64,000 nt of DNA from Acanthosoma haemorrhoidale (taxonomy: Eukaryota > Arthropoda > Insecta > Hemiptera > Acanthosomatidae), in assembly GCA_930367205.1 (NCBI GenBank), contig OV884009.1, positions 102,321,189 through 102,385,188 of the forward strand, written 5' to 3'. Under the pieces are notes generated by a model, which was not told the origin of the DNA, searched no databases, and worked only from the letters and a program-made list of their open reading frames with translations. The position numbers were made by a program, and so were the translations under genes. Shown piece by piece: positions 34,090-45,500 of the stretch (positions are counted from its first letter, which is position 1; each line of letters opens with the position of its first letter).

Positions 34090-35516
34090 ATTGAGGCGGC
34101 CGTGATCATACTGAAAAATATTTATACTAAAAAAAAAAAAAATGCAAGACACTGTCTAGCAACCCGTAAGTAATGGTCAGATGAGTTCATTGACACTTAT
34201 TTACAAGACTTAAATTTGTTAAGTAAAAATTGTGAATTCGCTATGGTAACTGCAGAACAAAATTGTGACTATCAGTCCTGTATCTATATTATTGTCCCTT
34301 ATGGAAGGGTGGAAGCCTTGGAAATTGCAACAAAATTTAGACACCAATCATATTGTAAAGATGGCCTCTATTTAATATATAATGAAACAAATATAATGCT
34401 ACAGATAGGGATCATTGAACCATACCTGTCACTTGGAGGGCTCAAGCTTTATCGAGCACTAACCATAAAAAGAGGATGGTGATTGACGATTCGCTTCACA
34501 CTCTTAAATATCTTCCTCAGATTGAGACCATTGTTCAGAACATATATCAATATTCCATATTTAGCAGTATTGAGTTATGTTACACATATAAAAAAATGTG
34601 CCATTGCGGTATAACAAGGATGTACCATCACTTAGTCACCTAATGAATATTGGAGTCATTATTCTTTTATTCTTCATCACTGAACCATGTTCTTAAAATT
34701 TACCTTTCTCACTTGACAAAATAAGGTCAAAGGTGACTTCTTGGAAGGTCAGGTGTGCGCTGAACTGAAACCGCATTTCCAAACTTAAGAACAAGCACAT
34801 CTGATCAGAGCAACCTGGACTTTAAAGAACTTTTCCCATCGTCCAGCAACAACTGCTTCCTCTTACATAGTTATTGACAAATACAGTAGACTCCCTTTTG
34901 CTTTCTTGTGTTCGGACATTTCTGTGGCAAGTATCTGTCAGGATCTAACTAATCTGTCCTTATTGATTGGACGCCTGGCATACATTCACAGCGATCAAGG
35001 TACCTCATACACATCAAAGAATTAAAGACCTTTTTGCACATGAGAGCGGTGGCAACCTGCTGCACCACTCCTTACAACCAATGAGGGAATGGCCAATGTG
35101 AAAGGTACAACAAGGTGATTTGGGACAAAATTAATTCGGCAATGAGATCACCATGGCCTCAAAAACCAGACAATGGGAACTAGTTCTAAATGATGTGCTA
35201 CATATTGGTATAATTCCGCATTTATATTATTATTTGTTTTATATGATTTATATTTAGTTGTAACGATAAGGGCGGCACTGTTGCGTTTTTTGTGATTAGG
35301 TTGGCATGTGCCTCATTGACTTCTCTTGTGACCGTTCATGAGTTTGTGTACTGTACGTATGTATCCAAATAAATCTGTGCTCTTCTTCATTTAACTTGCA
35401 TTTATACTTTATTTCCCTGCACCTTAAAACTACACAGCATACGATCACTCTTATGTACCGTGTTCATCAGACCCCTAAATACTTGAACGACTACATTTAA
35501 ATTAAGAGGGGAAGAA

Positions 35517-35701
35517 TGCAATATGTTTTTAACCTCACTTAGTGTCAGGTATGTATGTGTCTGATTGATTATTGTTAAAGACATAATTACTACTAATTAT
35601 TATTATTATTACTAATGTCTATAGGCCATTATAATGTTTGTTATGTAATTATCGCTGAATAAAGCCTTGCTTTCTTAAGGTGTTAAACTTCACTCATTAC
35701 A
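35517..35701 (+). repeat. right LTR of deleted gypsy
   Basis: Begins directly after the polypurine tract and contains AATAAA near 35658. It probably ends CATTACA. It is shorter than the left copy, so one of them carries an indel. Confidence 0.6.
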
Positions 35702-35704
35702 GAG

Positions 35705-36260
35705 GCTTACCTTTCATTTTCCTGCCTCAAGCTGCACTGTCATTAAGTGACTGTCCATAGCTTTCCAATTTTTCATCGCTTCTTTTATTCTTCAATAGAA
35801 TAAGCAGCCAACTTCTCTAGCTGCTCTTTCAACCATTTCTACCTTGATTTCAAAATCATTCTTTGGTAGCTTAACAATCCATGGTAGGTCTTTGCCTCCT
35901 CTATGAGTTCTTAGCAACTTCAGCATCTCCATCTGTTCCTATAAACCTTCCTTTCCTGTTATTTATGGAAATGACTGATTCCTACATCTGAGCCAAGAGA
36001 CCAACGCAGCTTGATTCTTCTAAGCTTGAAAGTTGAAGAAAGTTCTTAAACAAACCATGCACTTCTTAGTTTTTCTGAGTTTACCAGATTTTTGTCCTTC
36101 TTTTGTAGCGCCAAAAATTCTGTAGAGGATTCTTCTTTCATCAGGAGCCCATTTTCATCTTCTCTGCATAAAATGCAGGTTTGAGATTTATAAGTCAAGA
36201 TTGGACATACGAGGGTCTTATACTGAGTGGAGCCTGTGTAAGTGACTATATTTTAGGGAG
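35705..36260 (-). mobile_element. LINE 3' end (RTE-like)
   Basis: On the minus strand near 36230-36120 the sequence reads YKTLVCPILTYKSQTC then REDENGLLM, the conserved late-RT block usually written Y..L..P.LTYG.E.W. The decayed C-terminal domain follows to about 35710. In minus sense it lies upstream of the LINE start at 33.76 kb, so it must be a different copy rather than the 3' part of that one. Confidence 0.6.
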
Positions 36261-36690
36261 AGAATATACACACCAATAACAAAAAAAAAAAATGCATTTT
36301 TTGTTGTCAAATCCATCCATATGCATCTAGAAATAAATTATTTTTTATAATTTAAATAATTAAACCCAAGTTACGCCAGAACCATCAGCATTTGAAAATA
36401 AGGATAATAATAATGTTACTAATAAAAAAGGTTAATTCTTGGCACAAATTAATAATTAAGAAGATTGGGATTAAATAAAGATGTGAAACTCTAAAAAAAA
36501 ATTAACAAGTTAATAATGCAAAAATAATTATTTTTAATCCCCAGTTAACTTATCAGGAGGGGTGGTATCAGTTACTTCCTTGTGGTGTCTCCTGGTTAAC
36601 ACTAAACAACTAAATTTTGTCAAAAGAAACAGTCCGAGACTTCATTGTAACAACATTTAGTGTCAGGTAATTTTCAGAAATGATAAGACA

Positions 36691-39318
36691 ATGATTGTTC
36701 ATAATAACAATAACATTATAGAGGGCCAATTATGTGGAAAGCTTTATATACTAAACCTGTTTATTAATGTTGAAAAGTGTAACATCATGAACGATTTGAA
36801 TTTATGGCACAGAAGATTGGGGCATTTGGGGCGAAAAGGACTCCAAGAAATGGGATTGCCTTATTCTAAAGACGTTTGTGATTCATGTAGACAGGGCAAG
36901 GCTGTTAGGCTTCCTTTTAATCCTTCCGTTGAACCAAAATCAAGTCGGATTGGGGAATTCATCCACACCGATATAAGTGGACCAGTGACTCCTTCTACAA
37001 TCAATGGAGAAAAATATTTCCAAGTTGTTCTTGATGACTTTTCTCACTTTTGTGTGGTGTATTTACTAAAAAGCAAGGATGAAGCTACCTACAATTTAAT
37101 AAATTATATCAAGGAATCAGAAACCAAGTTCGGGCCTGTTTGCCGTATACGTTGTGATAACGGAGGTGAGTTCTCTAATAAAATCATTCAGAAGTTTTGT
37201 CAAGATAAAGGAATACGTATTGAATACACAGCTCCATATTCTCCTCAAATGAATGGCAGAACTGAGAGAATGAATGGAACGTTGCTTAACAAAGTGAGAA
37301 CTATGTTCATCGATACAGGGTTGCCCAAGATTCTTTGGGGCGAGGCAATTAGAACAGCTGCCTTTCAGCTTAATCGGTCCCCAACAGTGGCTTTGAAAGG
37401 AGGAATACCCGCCAATATTTATCACGGAAAGCTGGACTTAGAAAAATTAAGAGTTTTTGGAGCCAAAGCCTGGGCTTTACAGTTGCCTAAGAAAGGGAAA
37501 TTAGAACCTTGTGCTAAACCAACTATTATATAAAGCTATCGCCTTTGGGACCCTGAAGCTAATACCATACAGATATCCAGAGACGTCACATTCGATGAAA
37601 ATAATATAAAATACAGTGATTGGAAAACAACCGACAAAACACCAATAAGAGTCATCACGGAAGAGAATAGTGAACCTGAAGAAAAAGAACAGGCAATGCA
37701 AGATGAAAACAGTGATGAGGAGTCGTTTCATGGATTTGAAGATGATGAAGAGAAAGAAGCTCGAGAGAAGATAAGAAGAGAGACGCAACTTCCAAAAAGG
37801 TTTGATGATTATGAATTGTATAGTGCATATTGTTTATTAGCTGGTGATCCATCTTCATATTCTGAAGCTGTAAAATCTGGTGAAGGCTGGAATAAAGCTA
37901 TTGAAACCGAACTAGAAGCACTTGAAAAGTTTGAAACTTGGGAGCCAGCTAAACTTCCTGAGGGTGTTAAGCCCATCGATACTAAATGGGTCTTCACGAC
38001 TAAACAGAATGGTCTTAAAAAAGCCAGATTAGTGGCTCGTGGCTTTCAAGAAGAATGTACTTACGATGTATATTCCCCTGTTGCAAAAATGTCTACCGTA
38101 CGAATGATGTTGTCTTTTGCATTAAACAAAAATTATTTGACTAGACAGCTGGTTATTCCAACTGCATTTTTAAATGGTGAGCTAGAACAAGATATATACA
38201 TCAAGACTCCAGAAGGGGTAGATAGTGAAAGCCCAGTGTTAAAACTAAGGAAAGCATTATATGGACTTAAAGAAGCACCAAGAAGCTGGAACCGGAAATT
38301 TCACGAATTTGTAACAAAATATGGACTTATTAGATCAAGTTGTGATGTTTGTCTCTATTCTGGAAGAAATCTATGGCTAGTACTGTTTGTAGACGATATA
38401 CTACTTGTTGGAAAGAAAGAAGAGCTAAGTAATTTTACTTCATTGTTGAAAGGTGAATTTAATGCTAAGGATTTAGGAGAAATTAACTGTTACCTTGGTG
38501 CCAACATTTCAAGGAACAAAGAAGAAATCAAGATTTCACAAAAAACCATGATTAGTGCATTGCTAGACAGATTCAATATGTCTGACTGCAAAGGTGTTTC
38601 CACTCCTTTAGCTAGTGACGGTTTACCACAAGGAGACGGAAAAGTGATACATGTTCCCTACCGTCAATTGATTGGAGGTTTAATGTACCTTTGTATGATA
38701 AGTAGACCAGACATTATGTTTGCTACCTCATATTTCAGTCGATTTTTAGATAGACCAAATCCCAGTTTATGGAAATCAGCCAAACGTATATTGAGATATT
38801 TAAACCAAACTAAAGACTTTAAACTTGTATTTAAGAAGAATCCATCATTGGACATCATAGCATACTCTGATGCAGACTGGGCAGGCGATCGTCGAGACCG
38901 AAAAAGCACCAGTGGCACTGCTGTCTACTTCGGTGGGAATCTTATTTCATGGAAGTCTGTAAAGCAGCAGAGCGTCGCACTCTCTACAGCCGAGGCGGAG
39001 TATGTAGCAGCAGCACAGACAGCGGCAGAGGTCATACATCTCCACAACTTAGCAAGAAGTGTGTCAGTGAGTGCTAGTGATAAAGTGCCCTTAATAAAGG
39101 TGGATAACAAAAGTGCCATATTTATGTTAAGTAATTATGAAAATTCAAAAAGATCAAAGCATATTGATATAGAAGTAGATTTTATAAAGGATTTAATTGC
39201 AAATAATAAAATTAAAATTGAATATGTACAGTCAGAAAATAACATAGCAGATATTTTAACAAAAGGTTTAGTGGCTCAAAGGTTTGAATTTTTAAGAGAG
39301 AAATTGTCAATTTTGTAA
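36691..39318 (+). pseudogene. copia pol polyprotein with one in-frame stop
   Basis: The frame runs 36691-39318, broken only by TAA at 37531-37533. The pre-integrase zinc site is seen in LWHRRLGHLG and CDSCRQGK. Integrase acidic residues are at 36970-36972 (HTDISGP), 37156-37158 (CDNGGEF) and 37264-37266 (RTERMNG), giving a DDx35E spacing. The stop sits where the family has the short GY-containing linker before YRLWDPE, so a few codons seem lost there. In RT the FVDD box is intact (38386-38397), but the first catalytic Asp of the QLDxxTAFLNG motif is Val (GTT, 38152-38154). RNase H motifs SDADWAGD and STAEAEYVA and the C-terminal KHIDI and ADILTKGL blocks are intact. Confidence 0.93.
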
Positions 39319-39404
39319 TGAACTTATGTACTTAACTGTTTTTTAGATTATGCTTTTGTGGCAATTTTGTTTTTTGTATATTTTTTCTTAAATTCTTTTT
39401 GCTT

Positions 39405-39426
39405 AAAAAAAAAAAAAAAAAAAAAA
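39405..39426 (+). repeat. poly-A run before copia polypurine tract
   Basis: 22 A bases lie between the copia stop codon and the polypurine tract. Confidence 0.95.
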
Positions 39427-39443
39427 TCAAAATTGAGAAGGGG

Positions 39444-39612
39444 TGTTGAAATATTGTATCTCTTTGGTTGATGTAGGCACCCATGGTTAGGCGGGAGTTT
39501 ATATAACAGTGTGTAAAATAAAGTTGTTCCCTAGTAATGAGTGTGTAATGTGCTGGCTGTGCGCCGCTAGTTTCTTATATTTTTCCCTTGCCTGAATCAT
39601 ATAATTTGACAT
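39444..39612 (+). repeat. copia 3' LTR
   Basis: Begins TGTTGAAATATTG directly after the polypurine tract. It has a TATA-like TTTATATAAC near 39508, AATAAA near 39528 and a probable end in TTTGACA. The right boundary is estimated, since no 5' partner exists in the window. Confidence 0.6.
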
Positions 39613-41069
39613 TGGGAACCTAACCATTATCCCTAATTCAGTGTTTTTTTTAAGTCCTCAACAATGTATTGCTCGGGACCATGTTCGGGAATACAAACAA
39701 CTCCATGCACGAATAATTTATTGAGTTTAAACACTCAGTAGTATTCTATAATATCGAAATCTTCAAAATACATAGAAGCAGGTACTTCAACAATTGAGCA
39801 AGACAGGATCCATCAGGGATGTTAATGTTTGTTAAAAGTTCAGATACAGTCCAATTCAATATTGTATAAGAGATGAAGGATTACAATAAACTGGAGGGCA
39901 TTTCATATCATCTAGTACAATAATATTTATAGAAAGTGAAAATGGAGGACCAAATTTCCTGTCAAATGGCAGAGGAACCTCTCATCCTGACGTTATATTG
40001 GCACATTTTGGTATTTCCTCAACTATTAGATGTGAACTAATGTCATGACCTTCCAAGTTAAGTCACAAAATCCTCTTTATCACCTTGAACAAATGGAAAA
40101 CGGTTCCTCTATTCTATAAGGTGGTCAATAACCATGAAAAGAGATGAAGTTTTTAGAGGAAGTCCACTGGAACCAAATGGGGTGCAACACAAGATGTTAC
40201 AACAAAGGCTAATACTGTTTATATAATACCAGTGATATAATAGGAGTATTTATATACAATGCAATGCCACTCATGAGTTTAATAGGACAGCCCTCAAAAT
40301 AGGTCTAAAAAAACTTGAGAATACACAGATTCAAACACGAAGGCTCATTACATTAAATGCATGCCTCACTCCACTCCTATAGTAGCTATGGGTATTCAGA
40401 GAAATTTGGATCCATTAATACTCTGAAGAGAGGTAGCCACTGGTGAACTGATCCAAATAGTGAAACACTTGGGCATTGATTTTTTAGAAAACCCCCAGCC
40501 AGCTAATAAGTCAGAAGAATTCATGAACAAAGATGGGCTATGGGGTTGAATTAGAAAGAAGATTGCCCTTATCAAGTACACTGAAAGGATACATCCCTTC
40601 TAGAAAAAGCAATATTAGATCTTGTATTTGTAAAAATAGGGAAAACAGCACTATCCTTGGAAACTATCAACAAATTGTACCCGCCATCACATTGGAAGCA
40701 TGTGGAGGATTCTGCAACATCTCAGAGGAGTGCAAGATCAAGAGTTTTTGCTGCAGACTTTTAGATCACAGATCCACCAGATAGGCCCAGATGCAATTAC
40801 TGTTGTTTGTGAAGTACGGGAAGATTGCCTTCAAAAACGCTGCAACTTGCATAGAGAAAAACTGTAGAAGTCGATGAGGAAGTTGAAGAGCAAAATCCAC
40901 AATGTAAACAATCTCACTGATGATGAAATAGTTTACATTCATTTGACATACAAATAGTGACTACAAATCAACCACTAGAAGCAGTTGATCTTATCACCTA
41001 TTTTGAAGATCAAAATTGTGAATATGCAAAAATTCTAAGATTCTATCTTGTTCCTCTGTGGTAACCTGA
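39613..41069. other. stretch between copia and piggyBac with weak transposase-like coding
   Basis: On the plus strand, 40370-41060 has short open stretches in several frames. One of 83 codons is at 40533-40784. A late stretch near 40910-41035 reads NVNNLTDDEIVYIHL and then LEAVDLITYFEDQN, which resembles the acidic tail that follows the DDE domain in Tigger/pogo-type transposases. The catalytic domain was not recognised. The piggyBac element begins immediately after. The assignment is tentative. Confidence 0.3.
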
Positions 41070-42128
41070 TTAACCCTTGGAATACCGTGGGTTTCTTTTA
41101 GGTCCCCAAACAAATCTTGTTTTTATGATAATTTTGCAAGAAGTCTAGTCCACCATCTCTTGTGTCATTCTGTGACTTTTATCCCCAAACTATCTGGAAT
41201 GTTTAGTATCAGAAATGGGACTGTTAAGAGTGTTTCTCGAATTTATATAGAATTTTTGGTTCCCTAAAATGTGATTGGGGTCCTCCCAGGACCCCTGTGG
41301 TATTTCGAGGGTACCCTATTTTTAGAAATTAATTATACCAGAAATGAGCGCTCCAGCTCAATAACCACTACCAAGAACTGTCAATGATAGTTTCTATTCT
41401 CATCTTTCTGTAGAATTTTAAACCTTTATTTTCTACCCATGAACAAAATAATAGTAATCAGATATTTTCAGACCTCCACTTTTGTCATACTTTTTCATCA
41501 TCTTCAACCCAGTTAACTTTGTTCTTTCCAGCTGTGTGTTAGTTATGAAATGGAACATGTTTCATTCCCTCGTAGAAGGGGAAATTTAGAAGAGGCCAGA
41601 CCCATCGCTCATCAGGAGTACAATGAGCCTGAAGACGAACCCCTAGAGGAACGCGAGTACGATTCTGACATTTCTATTGCGTACGTGTCGAAAACATACT
41701 GAAGAAACAATAAGAACATGATGAGGAAATCTCTATTGGTGATGAAGAAAACAATTTGATTTAGAAGAAACCAACAAATCTGATCTTTTCCAGTCCAAAG
41801 ATGCAACAGTTTGGTGCAAAGATACATTTGCTGGAAGAAGATTATTTTAATTAGAACACTTAAAGAATTAAAAATACAGACCTTTAATGAGAAAAAATAA
41901 TGTTTCCCCAAAATATTCACGATCAAAGGTGAAAAAAAACATGTAATTTTTAAAAGCAATTATAAAGCTTTTCATCTGGGTAATTGGCATTCTGAGGTTG
42001 CACTCGTATTCACCGTCTAAAACTCTGTAACATTGCTCATTATTAACATACTATCTACTTCTGCATGGCCGCAAGGACCCCCGTGGTACTTAGCGTTTCA
42101 CAAGACTCCATGGTACTCGGAGGGTTAA
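41070..42128 (+). mobile_element. internally deleted piggyBac element with TTAA sites
   Basis: Two TTAA tetranucleotides (41070-41073 and 42125-42128) border inverted ends. The left reads CCCTTGGAATACCGTGG, and the right, in reverse complement, reads CCCTCCGAGTACCATGG. The 1051-bp interior has a plausible transposase start near 41550. There a frame reads EMEHVSFPRRRGNLEEARP and then an acidic stretch (EPEDEPLEEREYDSD), as in piggyBac N-termini, before it breaks. No catalytic domain remains. Sub-terminal copies of the GTGGTA-type end sequence occur near 41301 and 42083. It is a non-autonomous or decayed copy. Confidence 0.8.
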
Positions 42129-42365
42129 TGTCAAAACTGCAAGTAAGGCGAAGTAAAACTAGCTGACATTGCTCAGCTGAGAAACCTATGGTTTAATATT
42201 TGAAAATACCAAACAACTTAAATGCCAGAAAACTTTAATTTTTGTTAGTTACAATGCTGTTCATTTAACCAATTCGTTAATAATTAACAAACATCTTCAA
42301 AAACATTTTTGAAAAACAAAACCAATTCAATTGTAATCAAATTAAAAGAAATTGTATTCTCATAA

Positions 42366-42371
42366 TTTATT
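42366..42371 (-). terminator. Creld: CRELD polyadenylation signal
   Basis: Minus-strand AATAAA lies only 8 bases after the CRELD stop codon, implying a very short 3' UTR if it is used. Confidence 0.5.
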
Positions 42372-42379
42372 GAAGCTTA

Positions 42380-42564
42380 TTACACTGAATTTTGTGTTGA
42401 CAGTTTGTGAAGCATATATTCTGATGCCGACACATAAATAGCCACAGATAAACCTACAAAACTGGCGATGACTGTATTTTTTTGAAAAATTATGCACGTG
42501 GCAATACAAAGACCTAAATATGTTAAGTAACGTATCCATTCCATGTTTTTGGCGAGATCCTTAG
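42380..42564 (-). CDS. Creld: CRELD exon 7
   Basis: Encodes residues 300-360. Two hydrophobic helices (about 310-327 and 331-349), separated by a short QKN turn, form the C-terminal membrane hairpin of the family, with a short polar tail ending TQNSV. The acceptor is TTTTTTTCCAG. Confidence 0.92.
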
Positions 42565-45500
42565 CTGGAAAAAAATGAATTATTACATTAACACACAATG
42601 AAATACTAAAACCATACTATTACATCTTTTTGATGCCTTTAGATAGATAGATAAATATAGAAAAACATTATTCTGGGACCAAGTCCTCTATGAAAAATAA
42701 TAAAGAAAAATCACATCTGGATAACAAACTAGAAATAGCACATTCCAATGAAAAATAAAGTGTGAACCTCAATCAAGAAATAAAAAAAGATTATTTAAAA
42801 CCATTCCAGTAAATAAGTTCATAGATGGAATGTTGTAAAAAATATAAAACAATAAAATATTATCAGTAAAATACAGCATTAAATGAAAAAAAACAACATT
42901 GAAATTAATCCATACGAGTTAGCATACCAGATAAATAAACAATAGTAAATAGTTAAAACGGTTGCCACAGTTTGGTGGGGAGGAGCTAAAAGATCAGGGA
43001 GTCATGATCGTGTGTCCTGGGAGTAGACTAAGAATTTAGACTGTAGGGAATTGTTTATATAATGAGGATAATGAGAATTGATGGTTTGGAAAATTTATGA
43101 ACCAAGGAAGTATTTTCCTTGGAAGGAGGGGAAGAGGGACCCTAACTTGGGATGGAGATGGGAGAGACGCAGAGTCACAAAGACAAATTTAACAAAAAAG
43201 GTTCGTAATTTGCTTTAACTTACTCCCCGAATCCTACCAATTAACCACTATATACCACAGCCTGAGTCAATGTGAGGCAAAATGAAGGAGGATACAAGAA
43301 GTTGACATGGATGGAGCAGATCACGAGAGCGATGGAATAGCTTAAGGATAGCTATTGACTGTCAGGAGATAAGAGGTATTGGGAACAATGGTGAATGGAT
43401 TTAGGAAAATCATTAAAGTAGGAACTAAAAAGAAGAGGACAAATGCTCCCTGGGCTATACATAAGGACAGAGTAAGTGGAGCAAATAGAGATTGATTTGG
43501 AATAGCAACTACAGTCAAAAAGAAATTATCAAACCCAGCAGATAAAACTATTGGAAAAGGTTAATGATTTTAATTTGGAAATAAGGATTAAGTGGTTTAT
43601 GTTATCAAAAGCTTTGAAGAAATCCCAGGAGTATTAGGACTGTTAGCTTTAGTTTATCAATGGTGGGAAGAATGTAACAAGTGATGTGAATTAGTGCGGA
43701 TTGTATGGAGTTTTTGGGACAGAAATCAGATTGGAAAGGATCAAGAAGTTTGGTCTCTAGAGGGCTTCTAGAAAATCGGAGATTTGGGTTTGGACTAATC
43801 TTTCATGAGGTTTGGAGAGGAGAAACAATAGAGATTGGGGTAAGGTTTATTTTGTTGGATGTTTAACTAAATATATGACCAGCGGTCATAGTTACATTAC
43901 TATGTAATACATAATTTACTGAACAAAGCGAGCAAAGTAAGTGATGAACATCTTTATCTCCTCATCAATTACAACTAGTCGACAACTGATTATCAATCAG
44001 CCCAATAGTTTCTCAAAGATTTATAACTCAGTATTAGTCAACTAACGCACTGCTGAGCCATCACGAGAGTGTCATACTGACCTAACCCTGGTGGCGGAGA
44101 GAGAGCTAAGCAGTCTTATGACCTTGCATACTGCTTGGTGACGGGCTCCATTATTGAGCTATATGATTCCATATCAAAGAAGTGTGTGCCCCGACAGTGC
44201 ACTGTGTTCAGGAGAAGAGTTACAGGCTAGGCTTTAGATAGTTTACATGGTCATTGAATGACCATGAGTTCACACTCAGTATCTGAGGGAAGGCAAAAAC
44301 TGTCCAGATCTCAAAGGTGAGTGTGAACTGGAAAAGGGTGGACTGGATTGCTGGGAGATACAGTACTTGGTAAGTTTCTAAGGACCCAGAAGCCATTGTC
44401 TGCATGGAAGCGCTCCCTTCCTTCCAAGGTTATGCTAGTATAGAGTCCATAAGCCAGGAATCTCCACTAGGAAGGTTGCGGAACCTGACAGCTTGAGAGA
44501 CTAAATCTAGTGCGTGAGGAAGGAGAGAGATCTTCATAAATGTCAAAGCAGTTCAAAAGCGAGCAGTATATTGAATGACTCGTCAGCTCAAAAATGGGGG
44601 TATTTATAGCGTCAGTAGACATGAGAGGCTACCTTCTACCGACCAATCAGGAGGGCCATTATTCTGAACAATCAGGTTCGTTTGCCCCCATCCTGGCTGT
44701 CCTGTCAGTCTAGGCTGGCGCTCCTCGCGGTGGGCTGTGAACTAGTCTGGAGGCATGCTATTTATTAGATAAACAATATTTATGTTGGTGTAATTGATTC
44801 TGAGGTATTTACATATATTATTGGTTTAACAGTATTTACATAAATAATTGGTTTTCTTCAGATCTGACAGAGGAGAGGGTAACATATTTATTAGAGGTCC
44901 CTACACACATCATGAATTATTCTTGTACTGTAGTTAAAACCCGCTGCAATGCTTCTAAATTATATCAATACAGTGATCAATTCAATTCAATCATTTATAA
45001 TTTTCAATAATTTTAACTTATGTTTAAACCATTTACACTCAATAATTTAGATCTATTATACTTTTCACCCTCATGCCAACTTACAAAGGAAAAGTTGGAA
45101 CCAGTTGGACCTAGTTAAACTACAATTGAGTTAGTTTGAAGTCTTTAATTTTGTTTAATTACACAAAGTGAGAATGTTAAAATCTAAAAGGCTTTAAAGA
45201 GGCCTTAAGCATATTATATTGACAATAGAACTCTGTATTAGATAGTTTATCTCCCAAGGAGGGAGGCATTTGATTGTGGCTAACTTGACTCTGCTATTGC
45301 ATTTATTCCCAATTTGAACCTCACTGAACAATCATAATTTTTTTTCCCCTATTCTTTGCTATTTCCCATGTTTGCCAAATTATTAATTACCTTCATATAA
45401 AGTGAAATTACAAAATTAGTTCCAGATTACAATACATTTTTCACTATGGCTTATTTAGTACTAAGGTGTATTATAGTGTACTGTACATGGCTAATTTGAC

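Larger units (their letters stand above)
33815..35701 (+). mobile_element. internally deleted Ty3/gypsy provirus with both LTRs
   Basis: A left LTR (33815 to about 34089) and a right LTR (35517 to about 35701) start with TGTGATATGTTTATAACC and TGCAATATGTTTTTAACC and share the block GATTATTGTTAAAGACAT. A polypurine tract AAGAGGGGAAGAA directly precedes the right LTR. Between them are an RT start (34216-34580, IGIIEP then a frameshifted RFTLL.. block) and an integrase core fragment (34790-35200, with VIDKYSRLPFAF and YIHSDQGTSYTSK). Gag, protease, the RT active site and RNase H are missing. Flanking target duplication was not obvious. Confidence 0.75.
36660..39612 (+). mobile_element. 5'-truncated copia (Ty1/copia) retrotransposon
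   Basis: The element retains GAG pre-integrase, integrase, reverse transcriptase, RNase H, a polypurine tract (GAGAAGGGG, 39435-39443) and one LTR from 39444. Gag, protease and the 5' LTR are absent. No second copy of the LTR start TGTTGAAATATTG was found upstream. The open frame is nearly intact, with a single in-frame stop, which suggests a fairly recent insertion compared with the other elements here. Confidence 0.93.

Noticed and set aside
32280..36260. One LINE interrupted by the gypsy provirus
   Set aside because: In minus-strand order the 35.7-36.26 kb piece is a LINE 3' end and the 32.28-33.76 kb piece is a LINE 5' half, the wrong order for a single interrupted copy.
37117..37425. 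Minus-strand ORFs opposite copia pol (also 37501-37997 and 38664-39119)
   Set aside because: They are shadows of the strongly coding plus-strand copia frame.
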